DNA of 64,000 nt from Phycisphaeraceae bacterium (GTDB lineage: Bacteria; Planctomycetota; Phycisphaerae; Phycisphaerales; UBA1924). The position numbers and the translations under genes are program-made. Below the pieces are notes generated by a model. The model saw only the letters and a list, made by a program, of their open reading frames with translations, ran no database searches and was not told where the DNA came from. The DNA is taken from the NCBI GenBank assembly GCA_019636625.1, contig JAHBXE010000002.1, positions 1 through 64,000 of the forward strand, read 5' to 3'. How positions within the stretch are numbered: position 1 is the stretch's first letter; each line of letters starts with the position of its first letter. This document shows, piece after piece, positions 26,923 to 37,384 of this stretch.

Positions 26923-27252
26923 GGTGGAGACCTCCCACGCGGGCCGCGGCCCGTGCGGAGGGCGGATCGGCCTGGCAGGGTCGCGGATTGAGGGAAGTGG
27001 CGGCGTCGGCCCGATCTGGCCATTATCAGACCGCTGGGAATCGAGGAAACCCGTCCGGTTGCAGAACCGGGCGCAGTTCGGGAACATATGGACCGCAGAG
27101 CCGAGGCGGGGATACTCCCAGACCCGCGGGAAGCCGGTCGGAGGTGCGACCGGGACAGATGGACCCGCCGCCGGGCGGGCCGCGGGGGGAAGTGGGCGGT
27201 ACGGATAGCCAGGAGGGTCGGAGAAAGCCGGCCACCCAGGAAGGGCGATTGA
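26923..27252. other. Divergent intergenic region
   Basis: A 330-base GC-rich gap between the small lipoprotein (minus) and the TPS transporter (plus). It should hold both promoters; no convincing -35/-10 pair was seen. A G/C hairpin is possible around 27168-27182 (CCGCCGCCGGGCGG). No gene-like open frame with homology was seen. Confidence 0.5.
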
Positions 27253-29268
27253 ATGCACGAGTCTTGCTTGTCGGCACGACGCCGAAACCTTGGAACCTTG
27301 GCCCTGGCGGTCTTTGCTTGCGCGGGGCTGCCCGCGGCGGCGCAGCAGAACCCGCTGCAACCCAACGCGCCGCAGCCGCGCCCGGCCTCGCCGGAGGCTC
27401 CGCCGCCGCCGCCGCCGAAGGCGGAGGAAATGACGCCGGATGGGCCGTCGTATGAAGTGACGGCGTTCATCCTTCGGTACACGCGCGAGCATCCGGAGCA
27501 GCCGACGATCGACGACCTGCAGGATCTTGTGGTCCGGCTGGGCGTGGATGCGGACGGGGTGTACGTGGCGCCGAGGCAGGGGGTACGGATTGTCGAGATG
27601 CCGCTGCGTGACCTGACGATGGCGCAGCGGGCGGGCCGGCGGTTCAGCGTGAGCGCGATCAACGCGGTGGGTCTTCGCCTGGTGCAGGAACTGAACCGGC
27701 TGGACATCATCGGGGTCACGGTCTCGCCGGACCCGAACCAGATTGACCTGCAGTCGCTGATGGACAAGCGACCGGCGGCGGTGCGGACCTTGAACCTGGA
27801 CATCTGGACGCGCGAGGTGAAGCAGGTGCGGACGCTGGGCGGTGGGCCGCGGTGGGAACGGCCGACGGCGACGGGGATCCGGCCGTCGCAGGAGAACCGC
27901 GTCAACCACCCGTACCACGATCGGATCCGGAACAACTCGCCGCTGCTCCCGGCGGATGGCGAGCATTCGGGTGACTTGTTGAAGAAGGATGCGCTGGATG
28001 ATTACCTGTACCGGTTGAACCGCCAGCCGGGTCGGCGCGTGGATGTCGCGGTGGCGTCGGGCGAACTGCCGGGGGATGTGATCCTCGATTACCTCGTCAC
28101 GGAGAACCGGCCGTGGACGGTGTACGCGCAGGTGTCCAACACGGGCACGGAGCGGACGAGCGAGTGGCGGCAGCGGTTCGGCTTCATCCACAACCAGCTG
28201 CGGAACAAGGACGACACGCTGAGCATCGACTACATCACGGCGTCGTTCGACTCGGCCAACGCGGTGGTGGCGAGTTACAACACGCCGCTGCGCGGCTCGG
28301 ACTTCCTGCGGCTCAAGCTGTTCGGCACGTACAGCGACTTCACGGCGTCTGACGTGGGCTTTGCGGGGGAGAACTTCGAGGGCACGTCGTACCAGCTCGG
28401 GGCGGAGTTGATCTACAACGTCTTCCAGCGCCGGATGTTCTTCATCGACGCCTTCGGCGGGGCCAAGTTCCAGCGTGTCGAGGTGGACAACCAGGCGGTG
28501 AACCTGCAAGGGGAGTCGGACTTCTTCATTCCCTTCGCGGGCGTTCGGGCCGAGCGGAACACCGTGCGGGCCTCGACCAACGCGGAGGTCCGGATCGAGA
28601 CGAACGTCGCGGGTGTGGCGGACACGGCGAGCCAGAGCGAACTGAACGCGCTGGGCCGCCTGTTCGTTGATCGCGAGTGGACGACGCTCAAGTGGGATGT
28701 CGGGCAGTCGTTCTACCTGGAGCCGCTTATCCACGGGTCGGCCTGGTCCGATCCGAGTTCACCGGAACGCAAGACGCGCCTGGCGCACGAGATCGCGTTG
28801 TCCGCTCGCGGCCAGTACGCCTTCGGGGACCGTCTCATCCCGCAGGAGGAGTCCACGCTGGGCGGGATGTACACCGTCCGCGGCTATCCGGAGTCCGTCG
28901 TTGCCGGCGATGACATGGTGATGTTCAGCGCCGAGTACCGGTTCCACCTGCCGCGGGCCCTGGGCATCGACGAGAACCAGACGGGGACGCTCTTCGGCAA
29001 GCCGTTCAAGTGGCGGGCGGACCAGCGGTACGGTCGGCCGGACTGGGACCTTGTGTTCAAGGGCTTCTTCGACTACGGCAAGGTCAAGAACTCCAACCGC
29101 CAGACCTTCGAGAAGAACGAATCGCTGTCGAGCGTCGGCTTCGGCGTGGACTTTGTGTTCCGCCGGAATGTGAGCGTTCGATTGGATTGGGGCTTTGCCC
29201 TCGAGGATGCGGGCACGGCCAAGTCGGGGGACAGCCGGCTGCACGTGGCCGCGACCATCCTGTTCTGA
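27253..29268 (+). CDS. Two-partner secretion outer-membrane transporter (TpsB, ShlB/FhaC/HecB type)
   Basis: Exports the large adhesin encoded just downstream. 671 residues: signal peptide (LALAVFACAGLPAAAQ), Pro-rich linker, POTRA-like region (about 70-270), then a 16-strand-type barrel region. The barrel contains the Omp85-superfamily motif (TLGGMYTVRGYPESVVAGDD, the VRGY loop at about residue 540) and ends in a typical Phe-terminated strand (LHVAATILF). The adjacent TpsA gene, 126 bases downstream, confirms the pairing. Confidence 0.9.
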   Translation: MHESCLSARRRNLGTLALAVFACAGLPAAAQQNPLQPNAPQPRPASPEAPPPPPPKAEEMTPDGPSYEVTAFILRYTREHPEQPTIDDLQDLVVRLGVDADGVYVAPRQGVRIVEMPLRDLTMAQRAGRRFSVSAINAVGLRLVQELNRLDIIGVTVSPDPNQIDLQSLMDKRPAAVRTLNLDIWTREVKQVRTLGGGPRWERPTATGIRPSQENRVNHPYHDRIRNNSPLLPADGEHSGDLLKKDALDDYLYRLNRQPGRRVDVAVASGELPGDVILDYLVTENRPWTVYAQVSNTGTERTSEWRQRFGFIHNQLRNKDDTLSIDYITASFDSANAVVASYNTPLRGSDFLRLKLFGTYSDFTASDVGFAGENFEGTSYQLGAELIYNVFQRRMFFIDAFGGAKFQRVEVDNQAVNLQGESDFFIPFAGVRAERNTVRASTNAEVRIETNVAGVADTASQSELNALGRLFVDREWTTLKWDVGQSFYLEPLIHGSAWSDPSSPERKTRLAHEIALSARGQYAFGDRLIPQEESTLGGMYTVRGYPESVVAGDDMVMFSAEYRFHLPRALGIDENQTGTLFGKPFKWRADQRYGRPDWDLVFKGFFDYGKVKNSNRQTFEKNESLSSVGFGVDFVFRRNVSVRLDWGFALEDAGTAKSGDSRLHVAATILF

Positions 29269-29394
29269 TCCTGGGATCAGAAGGAGCCGACGTACTCGGA
29301 CCTGGAAAACGCGGACCGGCAGGGAACCCCCCGCCCGTCCGCCCCTCATCGGAAGATACCGCCAGGCGCCCCACGCGGGCCCGGGAGATTCAGA

Positions 29395-32300
29395 ATGAAG
29401 ACCCGCACACGCACGCTGACCCCCTCCACCCTCCGCGCCGCCGCCGGGCGGTTGATCCCCGTATGGACCGCCGCGGCCCTGATCGGCCTTTCGCCGGCGG
29501 CCCGGGCGCAGGTTCAACCGCAGGGCGGTCAGGTCGTGTCGGGCTCGGGCTCGATCCAGCAGAACGGGAACTTCACGGGCATCACGGCGGGGAACAACAC
29601 CATCATCAACTGGCAGAGCTTCAACATCGGCCAGGGACAGACGGTGCAGTTCTTCCAGCCCAGCGCGACCAGCCGCGTGCTCAACCGCGTGACCGGTCCT
29701 GACCCCTCGACGATCGCCGGGTCGCTCATCGCCAACGGCATCGTGTACATCGCCAACCCGGCGGGCGTGTACTTTGCGCACGGGTCGCTTGTGAATGTCG
29801 GCGGGATCTACGCCGCGGCGGGGCAGATCACCAACGCGGACTTCCTGAACAACGTGAATCGGTTCACGACGGGTCCGGGGTCGGTTCAGAACCACGGGAC
29901 GATCAACGCGGGGGCGGCGCACCTGATCGGCCGGCAGGCGGCGAACTTCGGGACGATCAACGCGCCGGGCGGCGTGGTGACGATGACGGCGGGGTCGGAC
30001 GTGTACATCGGTGAGCAGGGCGGGCAGATTTTCGCTCGCGTGCAGGGCGGTGGGGCGGGGGATACAGGAGTCAACCAGGCCGGGCAGATCAACGCCAAGG
30101 GCGGGCAGGTGGTCCTGGGCGCCGGCGACTTGTACGCGATGGCGATCGATCACGGGGGCCGGACGCAGGCGTCGCGGATCAAGGTGGAGGGCGGCGTGGG
30201 CGGCGTGGTTTCGGTGTCCGGAACGCTCGATGCCTCGAACCGCGAGGCGGGGGGGGTGGGCGGCGATGTGGAGGTGCTGGGGCATCGGGTCGGGCTCTTT
30301 GGGGGCACGATCGATGCGTCGGGCCATGCCGGCGGCGGGTCGGTGAAGTTCGGCGGCGATTGGCAGGGCCAGGGGGATACCAAGCGGGCGGAGGCGAGTT
30401 ACATCAGCCGCGACGCCCGGATCAGCGCCGATGCGATTTCGAATGGCAACGGCGGGCGCGTGGTGGTCTGGGCGGACCGGTACACGAACTACCAGGGCAA
30501 GATCAGCGCGAGGGGCGGGGCGCAGGGCGGCAACGGCGGGTCCGTGGAAACGTCCGGCAAGGACTACCTGCACATGAACGGGTCGGTGGATGCGGCGGCG
30601 CCGCGCGGCCGGGCCGGGCAGTGGCTGCTGGACCCGACGGATGTCACGCTGTCGAACGCGGTGACCAGCGGCGGCACGCTCGGCGGCGGCGGGGTGTTCA
30701 CGCCCGATCCGGTCGCGTCCGCGAACGTCAACCTGACCGAGATCACCAACGCGCTGTCGAGCGGCACATCGGTGACGATCACCACGGCCAGCGCCGGCGC
30801 GGGCAACGGCGACATCACGCTCGTTGATCCCCTGTCCGTCACCATGACCGGGGGCGGGGCGACGCTGATCCTCAACGCCGACCGGGACATCGTCATCAAC
30901 AACACCATCACCGGGACCGGCGCGGCGGGGAACGAACTGGGCCTGGCGTTCACGGCGGGCCGGAACGTTTCGGTGAACAACGCGATCTCGCTCAACGGGG
31001 GCGCGTTCAGCATCAACGCGCCGAACACGATCTTCGTCAATGCCTCGATCGGCACGGGCGGCGGGAACTTCTCGGTGGCCGGCGCGGCGACGACGCGACT
31101 GGCGAGCGGCATCGATGCGGGGACGGGGGATGTCACGTTCGCGTCGGGGATCCTGCTCACGGGCAACTCGTCGATCGCGGGGAACGACCTGACGTTCAAC
31201 GGCGTGATCGATTCGGACTCGCTGGCGACGCCGCGGGACCTGGTCCTGAACACCACGGGCAACGGCGTGACGCGGTTCAACGCGAGCGTGGGCAACGTGG
31301 CGGACCTGGGGACGCTGACGACCAACGCCGACGGCACGACGGTCATCAACGCGCCGTTCGTGAAGGGGACGGCGGTGACGTTCAACAACGCCGTGCAGTT
31401 GTTCGCGGACACGGTGGTGCGGGGGCTGACGTCCGTCACGTTCAACGGGACGATCGACAGCGAGGCGGGCGAGTCGAACAACCTGGTGGTCAACAGCCCG
31501 CTGACCGCGTTCAACGGCAGCGTCGGGAACGCGGCGAACGACACCTTCCTCGGCATCATCCAGACCAACGCGGCGGGGACGACGACGATCAACGCGCCGT
31601 TTGTCAAGGGCGAGATCATCAACTTCGAGGACGCGGTGATCCTGGGCGTGGACACGGTGGTCCGTGGTTCGACGCGGGTCACGTTCGGCTCGACGGTGGA
31701 CAGCGAGGCGGGGGAATCGAACAACCTGGTGGTCAACAGCCCGCTCACGACGTTCAACGGGAGCCTCGGTGATGCCGCGGTGGACACGTTCCTCGGGATC
31801 ATCCAGACCAACGCGGCGGGGACGACGACGATCAACGCGCCGTTCGTCAAGGGCGAGATCATCAACTTCGAGGACGCGGTGATCCTGGGGATGGACACGG
31901 TGGTCCGGGGTTCGACTCGCGTCACGTTCGGTTCGACGGTGGACAGCCAGGCGGGCGAGTCGAACAACCTCGTCGTGAACTCGCCCCTGACGACGTTTGC
32001 CGGCAGCGTCGGGAACGCGGCGGTGGACACGTTCCTGGGCATCATCCAGACCAACGCGGCGGGCACGACGCAGATCAACGCGCCGTTCGTCAAGGGCGAG
32101 ATCATCAACTTCGAGGACCAGGTGATCCTGGGCGAGAACGTGGTGGTGCGTGGCTCGACGAGCGTGACATTCGGCTCGACGGTGGACAGCCTGGGCGGGG
32201 GCACGTTCAACCTGATCGTGAACTCGCCGCTCACGTTCTTCAACGGCGACGTCGGGAACGCGTCGGTGGATTCGTTCCTCGGCCTGCTGCAGACCAACGC

Positions 32301-35300
32301 CGCGGGGACGACTACGCTCAACGCCGGATTCTTCAAGGCGGAGCGGATCAACTTCGAGGACGCGGTGATCCTGGGTCAGAACGTGGTGACCCGCGGCAGC
32401 ACGTCGGTGCGGTTCGGGTCGACCATCGACAGCGAGTCGGGCGAGGCGAACAACCTGATCGTGAACAGCCCGCTGACGCGGTTTGACGGGCGGATCGGGC
32501 GCGGCACCGGGGGCGAACTCGGCCTGCTGCAGACCAACGCCGCGGGCGTGACGACGATCAACGGCGAGTCGATCCAGGCCAACATCCTGAACTTCGAGGA
32601 TGCGGTGGTGCTGGGCCAGAGCGTGTCGATCACCGCCGGAACCTCGCTCACGTTCGGGGGCACGGTCGACAGCGAGGCCGGCGAGGCCAACAGCCTGACC
32701 ATTGCGTCGCCGCAGACGCGGTTCGCGGGCGATGTCGGCCAGGGCACGGGCGGCCGGCTGGGCACGTTGGCGGCGAACTCGGGGGGTGACCTGACGATCG
32801 ACACGGCCGCGGTATCCGCGGGCGAGATGGTGTTCTCGGATCGCGTGATCATCGCGGCGGACACCACGCTGAACGCGACGACCAGCATCGCCTTCAACGC
32901 CACGGTGAACAGCGCAACGGGAGAGGCCAACGACCTGCACGTGGAGGCGCCGACGGTGACGTTCCTGGGCCAGGTTGGTTCGCAGCTTGACGGCGAGCTG
33001 GGGCGGCTGACCACGGGGGCGTCCGGGCTGGTGAACCTGAACACGACGGCGATGCAGGCCGCGGAGATTCTCTTCGGCGGCGATGTGGTGCTCGGCGCGA
33101 ACGTGACGCTGATCGGCAACACCTCGGTGACGTTCGAGGGCAAGGTGGACAGCCAGGCGGGCGGGGAGCGGAACCTCATCGTCAACTCGCCGCTCACGGT
33201 GTTCAACCGGAGCATCGGCGACAGCGCCACAAACACGCGACTGGGAATCTTGCGGACCAACATTTCCGGCACCACGACGTTCGGCGGCGGGCTCATTCGG
33301 GCTTCGGTCGTGGAGTTCAACGATGCGCTGATCCTGAAGGGGGACACGCGGATCGATGCGACGGCCACGGCGACGTTCGCGGCGATCGACGTGGATTCCG
33401 CCTCGACGGAGGCGGTCCTGCGGGTGAACTCCGCGTTCACCACGTTCGGCGGCCGCGTGGGCAACGGGCCGGCGGCGCTGACCGGCCTGAGCATCGATGG
33501 GACGGGCACCACGCTGATCAACACCGACCGCATCACGGCGCTGGAGACGATTTTCGGCAACACGCTGGTGATCGGTGTGGACACCACCATTACCTCGGCG
33601 ACGTCCGCCACGTTCCAGGCGGTGCGCAGCGAGTTCAACGAGTTCAACGACCTGACCGTGCAGTCCCCCTCGGCGACGTTCAACGGCGCCGTCGGCGACG
33701 GGACGGGGCTGGCCATGGGGCGCCTGGGGGACGGGCTCTTCAGCGTGACGGCGTTCAACTCGACGGTGGACGCGACCGAAATCGAGTACGTCGGGCGGGT
33801 GACGCTCAACGGCGGGACCATCCGCACGCTGCAGGACCAGACCTATTCGGGCACCTTCTTCCTCGGGCAGGATGCGACGCTCGAAGGACGGAACATCACG
33901 TTCAACTCGAGCGTGAACTCCCTCGTCGATGATCGCTCGCTGGCGGTCAACTCCACCGGCGGCGGCACGACCCGCTTCAACGGCGCAGTGGGGAACCTCA
34001 CGCCGCTCCGTTCGCTCTCGACCAATGCCGACGGAATCACCATCCTGGCCAGCCCGGAGATCAACATCGGCGGGGATGCGGTGTTCAACGATGCGGTGAC
34101 GCTTGGCGCCAACGTCAGCCTCGCCGCGACCGGCATCACGTTCGGCCAGACGGTGAACTCCGATTCCACCGCGCGGGCGCTCAACGTCAGCTCCACCGGC
34201 AGCGGCATAACCCTCTTCGTCGGCGCCGTCGGCGATGTCAACCCGCTGCTCCGGCTCACGACCGGTTCGGAGGGCACGACGCGAATCCGCGGCGGCGCGG
34301 TGACCACCACGCTCTCGCAGGCGTACAACAACGACACCATCATCGACGGGGTCGTATCCACCACCACGCTGGCCGGCGGGTCGATCTCCTTCGGCGGGAC
34401 GCTCAACGGCGACGTCAACACCACGCAGAACCTGGTCATCAACACGACCAACAACGGTCAGACGGTGTTCAGCGGCGACGTCGGCCTGATCACACCGCTG
34501 ACCAGCATCACGACCAACGCCGACGGCTCGACGCGGTTCTTCGCCAGCGCCGTCCGCACCTCCGGCGATCAGACGTACGCCGACGCCGTTGCCCTCGGGG
34601 CGGACGTCACCTTCACCGGCAACGACATCACCTTCAACTCGACCATCGATGCGACGCCCCTGCTCGGCCCGGTCAATCTCGTCGTCAACACGATCAGCAG
34701 CGGCATCACGACCTTCAACGGCACCATCGGCGGCACCACGGCGCTCAAGTCCATCACCACCAACGCCGACGGCAGCACGCGCATCGGCGCCAACATCAAC
34801 ACCGAGGGCGGCTCGATGCTCTTCGGGGATCGCGTCCTGATCTTCCGGGACTCCACGCTCACGGACACCAACGGCCTCGGTGTGGCCTTCGGGTCCACCA
34901 TCGACAGCGAGGGAACGCCGCAGGCCCTGTCCGTGCTGGTGGACATCGACTCCAACGCGTCCATCGCTTCGCCGACGATCGCCTCGATCCGCCTGGGCGG
35001 CAACATCGGCTCGACGCTGGCGCTGCGGACGCTGCGCCTCGGCAACAACCGCACGACCGTTCCCACGGTCGCGACGATCGTGGCGGGGTTGACCACGTCC
35101 AACACGCCCATCAGCGGCTTTGACCTGAAGATCAACACCACCGGCGCCTTTGCCATGGGCGCGTTCAACAAGATGACGGTGATCGGCAATGTGACGATCA
35201 ACGCCGGCGGCCCGTCGGCCATCGGCGATATCTCCGCGCTCGGCAATATCTCCGTCACCGCCCCGAGCATCGCGATCCGCACCCGGCCCGGCGGCCTGGT

Positions 35301-36192
35301 CCTCGGCAACTTCGGCTCGTCGCTCATCAACAGCACGGACACCGGCGTGGACTTTGTCGCCGGCGGGTCGATCTTCTTCTCGACGACGCCAACGCTCCTG
35401 GGCGGGTTCGGCTTCCCGTCCTTCGCGACCCCCTCCTCCGTCAACATCAGCCCCAACCTCAGCGGCTTTGCCCAGCGTGCCTTCGGCCAGCCGATCACCG
35501 CCAACCTGATGTTCAACGGCGGCACGTACCTCGACCTCCGTTCCACCGGCCCCAGCAACGTGAACATTTCCAATGTCATCGCCGGCGAGGTGCCCACGCC
35601 CGATCAGGCGGGCACGCTCGCCCTCGACGCGGGTGTGGACAATGAGGAGATCAACCTGCTCGGACAGATGGGCATCACCACGCGGAGCCTGGACGAGAAG
35701 GAGTTCATCGAGTTCCTGCTCGGCCGCCGCCTCGTGAACGACGCCGGCGCCGACCCCTCCGCCTCGGACTACGCCGTCACCATCAACCGCCTCCCGTCCA
35801 GCGTCGTCCGTCGCGTGCTGCAGAGCTACCGCGAGGTCTTCTGGAAGGAAACCTACAACCCCGAGACCGGCGAGAGCACATGGGAGCCGCAGACCGACCG
35901 CGTCGGGCGGGTGCTCTCCGCGGCGTGGGCCGAGTACGCCGGTGCGGCGGGCGCAAAGGCCGACGCCCTCGGCTTCCGGGCTTACCTCGAGGCGCTTCCG
36001 GCCCAGGCCGAGGCGCTCAACTACCTCAACAGCCTGCGAGAGCTCTTCTCCGAACTCGGCTACCTCGGCCTGACCAGCGCGGAGAACCGCATCGCCCGCG
36101 ACACGATCCTTCGCTCGGTGAATGTCAAGGGAATGACGCCAGAGCAGCTGGAAGAAGCCTGCACGGCCCGCCGCCTCGGTGCGCCGGCCTGA
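29395..36192 (+). CDS. Giant TPS-exported adhesin (filamentous-haemagglutinin-like TpsA)
   Basis: A 2265-residue exoprotein. Long signal sequence ending LSPAARAQ, then the haemagglutination-activity/TPS domain (about 40-300: VVSGSGSIQQNGNFTGITAG, NNTIINWQSFNIGQGQTVQF, ANPAGVYFAHGSLVNVGGIYA). The middle is a beta-helix built from repeats: a run of about 81-residue units (TVDSEAGESNNLVVNSPLT ... TNAAGTT.INAPFVKGEIINFEDAV) followed by diverged copies to about residue 1900. The C-terminus (about 2110-2265) is a charged helical region without repeats, of unknown role. Likely a surface adhesin or biofilm protein; the receptor is not predictable. Confidence 0.9.
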   Translation: MKTRTRTLTPSTLRAAAGRLIPVWTAAALIGLSPAARAQVQPQGGQVVSGSGSIQQNGNFTGITAGNNTIINWQSFNIGQGQTVQFFQPSATSRVLNRVTGPDPSTIAGSLIANGIVYIANPAGVYFAHGSLVNVGGIYAAAGQITNADFLNNVNRFTTGPGSVQNHGTINAGAAHLIGRQAANFGTINAPGGVVTMTAGSDVYIGEQGGQIFARVQGGGAGDTGVNQAGQINAKGGQVVLGAGDLYAMAIDHGGRTQASRIKVEGGVGGVVSVSGTLDASNREAGGVGGDVEVLGHRVGLFGGTIDASGHAGGGSVKFGGDWQGQGDTKRAEASYISRDARISADAISNGNGGRVVVWADRYTNYQGKISARGGAQGGNGGSVETSGKDYLHMNGSVDAAAPRGRAGQWLLDPTDVTLSNAVTSGGTLGGGGVFTPDPVASANVNLTEITNALSSGTSVTITTASAGAGNGDITLVDPLSVTMTGGGATLILNADRDIVINNTITGTGAAGNELGLAFTAGRNVSVNNAISLNGGAFSINAPNTIFVNASIGTGGGNFSVAGAATTRLASGIDAGTGDVTFASGILLTGNSSIAGNDLTFNGVIDSDSLATPRDLVLNTTGNGVTRFNASVGNVADLGTLTTNADGTTVINAPFVKGTAVTFNNAVQLFADTVVRGLTSVTFNGTIDSEAGESNNLVVNSPLTAFNGSVGNAANDTFLGIIQTNAAGTTTINAPFVKGEIINFEDAVILGVDTVVRGSTRVTFGSTVDSEAGESNNLVVNSPLTTFNGSLGDAAVDTFLGIIQTNAAGTTTINAPFVKGEIINFEDAVILGMDTVVRGSTRVTFGSTVDSQAGESNNLVVNSPLTTFAGSVGNAAVDTFLGIIQTNAAGTTQINAPFVKGEIINFEDQVILGENVVVRGSTSVTFGSTVDSLGGGTFNLIVNSPLTFFNGDVGNASVDSFLGLLQTNAAGTTTLNAGFFKAERINFEDAVILGQNVVTRGSTSVRFGSTIDSESGEANNLIVNSPLTRFDGRIGRGTGGELGLLQTNAAGVTTINGESIQANILNFEDAVVLGQSVSITAGTSLTFGGTVDSEAGEANSLTIASPQTRFAGDVGQGTGGRLGTLAANSGGDLTIDTAAVSAGEMVFSDRVIIAADTTLNATTSIAFNATVNSATGEANDLHVEAPTVTFLGQVGSQLDGELGRLTTGASGLVNLNTTAMQAAEILFGGDVVLGANVTLIGNTSVTFEGKVDSQAGGERNLIVNSPLTVFNRSIGDSATNTRLGILRTNISGTTTFGGGLIRASVVEFNDALILKGDTRIDATATATFAAIDVDSASTEAVLRVNSAFTTFGGRVGNGPAALTGLSIDGTGTTLINTDRITALETIFGNTLVIGVDTTITSATSATFQAVRSEFNEFNDLTVQSPSATFNGAVGDGTGLAMGRLGDGLFSVTAFNSTVDATEIEYVGRVTLNGGTIRTLQDQTYSGTFFLGQDATLEGRNITFNSSVNSLVDDRSLAVNSTGGGTTRFNGAVGNLTPLRSLSTNADGITILASPEINIGGDAVFNDAVTLGANVSLAATGITFGQTVNSDSTARALNVSSTGSGITLFVGAVGDVNPLLRLTTGSEGTTRIRGGAVTTTLSQAYNNDTIIDGVVSTTTLAGGSISFGGTLNGDVNTTQNLVINTTNNGQTVFSGDVGLITPLTSITTNADGSTRFFASAVRTSGDQTYADAVALGADVTFTGNDITFNSTIDATPLLGPVNLVVNTISSGITTFNGTIGGTTALKSITTNADGSTRIGANINTEGGSMLFGDRVLIFRDSTLTDTNGLGVAFGSTIDSEGTPQALSVLVDIDSNASIASPTIASIRLGGNIGSTLALRTLRLGNNRTTVPTVATIVAGLTTSNTPISGFDLKINTTGAFAMGAFNKMTVIGNVTINAGGPSAIGDISALGNISVTAPSIAIRTRPGGLVLGNFGSSLINSTDTGVDFVAGGSIFFSTTPTLLGGFGFPSFATPSSVNISPNLSGFAQRAFGQPITANLMFNGGTYLDLRSTGPSNVNISNVIAGEVPTPDQAGTLALDAGVDNEEINLLGQMGITTRSLDEKEFIEFLLGRRLVNDAGADPSASDYAVTINRLPSSVVRRVLQSYREVFWKETYNPETGESTWEPQTDRVGRVLSAAWAEYAGAAGAKADALGFRAYLEALPAQAEALNYLNSLRELFSELGYLGLTSAENRIARDTILRSVNVKGMTPEQLEEACTARRLGAPA
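31426..32410 (+). repeat. Tandem ~243-bp coding repeats in the adhesin gene
   Basis: Equivalent points (the codons of VTFGSTVDS or its variants) occur at 31438, 31681, 31924, 32167 and 32410, a strict 243-base period (81 residues). The copies around 31550-32160 are nearly identical at the DNA level and could recombine. Later copies drift and change length by a few codons. Confidence 0.9.
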
Positions 36193-37365
36193 TCAAGGCG
36201 TACCCAGCGACCGTGCCGCGGCCAGGAACCGCTCGTACGCGCTGCGCACTTCGTCCAAGGTGTCGCCGCCGAACTTGTCGAGAAACGCGGCCGTGACCTC
36301 GAACGCGGCGACATTCTCCAGCACCACGCTCGCCGCGGGAACGGCGCAGACGTCGCTGCGTTCGTAGGTGCTTTGCTCGGCCTCGAGCGTTCGCAAGTCC
36401 ACGGACGGCATGCCCTGAAGGAGCGTGGAGATCGGCTTCATCGCCGCGCGGACGACGATCGGCTGGCCGTTGGTCATGCCCCCTTCCACGCCCCCGGCGT
36501 GGTTGGAATCGCGCGTGAAGCCGAGCGAGGCGGTCCCCGATTGCGAGGCGTCGAACCGGATGGGATCGTGAACCTTGGAGCCCGGCCGCTCCGCGACGCC
36601 GCACCCCAGCCCGATCTCAACGGCCTTGATGGCCTGGATGCTCATGGCGGCGTACGCCAGGCGCGCATCCAGCCGCTCGCGCCAGTCCATGCAGGAGCCC
36701 AGGCCCGGCGGACAACCGAAGATGTGCGTCTCGATCATGCCCCCGACCGTGTCCTTGTCGATCTTGGCCCGGCGGATGACCTCGCTCTGGCGCAGGGTCG
36801 TCTCCGGGTCGGGGCAGTACGTCTCCGAGGCGTCCCTGGCCTGCTTGAGCCGGGCGGCGCTTGCCGGACTGGCCTCGACATTCAGTTGCACGCCGCCGAT
36901 TGACCGCACGAACCCGAACGCCTCGATCCCGAAGTGCCGCAGGAGGCACCGCGCCACCGCTCCGCACGCCGTCCGCGCGGCCGTCTCCCGCGCCGAGGCC
37001 CGCTCGAGCACGGGGCGGCAATCGGTGGTCAGGTACTTGAGCGCCCCGGCCAGGTCGGCGTGGCCCGGGCGCGGCCGGTGCACCGGCGGCGTCCGGGTCG
37101 CATCGTCCAGGCGTGCATCCCGGTTCACGATCCGAAGGCACAGCGGCGATCCGATGGTCCGCCCGCGGTACACGCCGGAGAGCACCTCCACCGTGTCCTG
37201 CTCGATCTTCTGGCGTGCCCCACGCCCGTAGCCGCCCTGGCGGCGGGCCAGTTCCGAATCGACAAAGGACAGATCGAGCTCGAGGCCGGAGGGCAGACCG
37301 GACAGAATCGCCACGATGGCGGGCCCGTGCGATTCCCCGGCGGTCGTGTATTCAAGTCGCGCCAC
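36193..37365 (-). CDS. aroC: Chorismate synthase
   Basis: Last enzyme of the shikimate pathway: converts 5-enolpyruvylshikimate-3-phosphate to chorismate using reduced FMN. 390 residues from GTG 37365, chosen because the family begins at LEYTTAGESHGPA; a further upstream start would overlap the neighbouring gene. Signature segments: RPRPGHADLAGALKY, ERASARETAARTACGAVA, RDSNHAGGVEGGMTNGQPI and the C-terminal RSDVCAVPAASVVLENVAAF. It converges on the adhesin gene with no gap (stop codons at 36190-36192 and 36193-36195). Confidence 0.95.
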   Translation of the reverse strand: MARLEYTTAGESHGPAIVAILSGLPSGLELDLSFVDSELARRQGGYGRGARQKIEQDTVEVLSGVYRGRTIGSPLCLRIVNRDARLDDATRTPPVHRPRPGHADLAGALKYLTTDCRPVLERASARETAARTACGAVARCLLRHFGIEAFGFVRSIGGVQLNVEASPASAARLKQARDASETYCPDPETTLRQSEVIRRAKIDKDTVGGMIETHIFGCPPGLGSCMDWRERLDARLAYAAMSIQAIKAVEIGLGCGVAERPGSKVHDPIRFDASQSGTASLGFTRDSNHAGGVEGGMTNGQPIVVRAAMKPISTLLQGMPSVDLRTLEAEQSTYERSDVCAVPAASVVLENVAAFEVTAAFLDKFGGDTLDEVRSAYERFLAAARSLGTP

Positions 37366-37384
37366 GCGGTGAGCATAGCCGGGG

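Noticed and set aside
31426-32410. Possible CRISPR-like array
   Set aside because: The 243-base period is coding, in frame and without unique spacers; it is a protein repeat.
28759-32940. 1393-codon open frame on the minus strand
   Set aside because: Lies opposite the TpsB and TpsA genes; its Arg/His/Val-rich translation is typical of the antisense of high-GC coding DNA and has no motifs.
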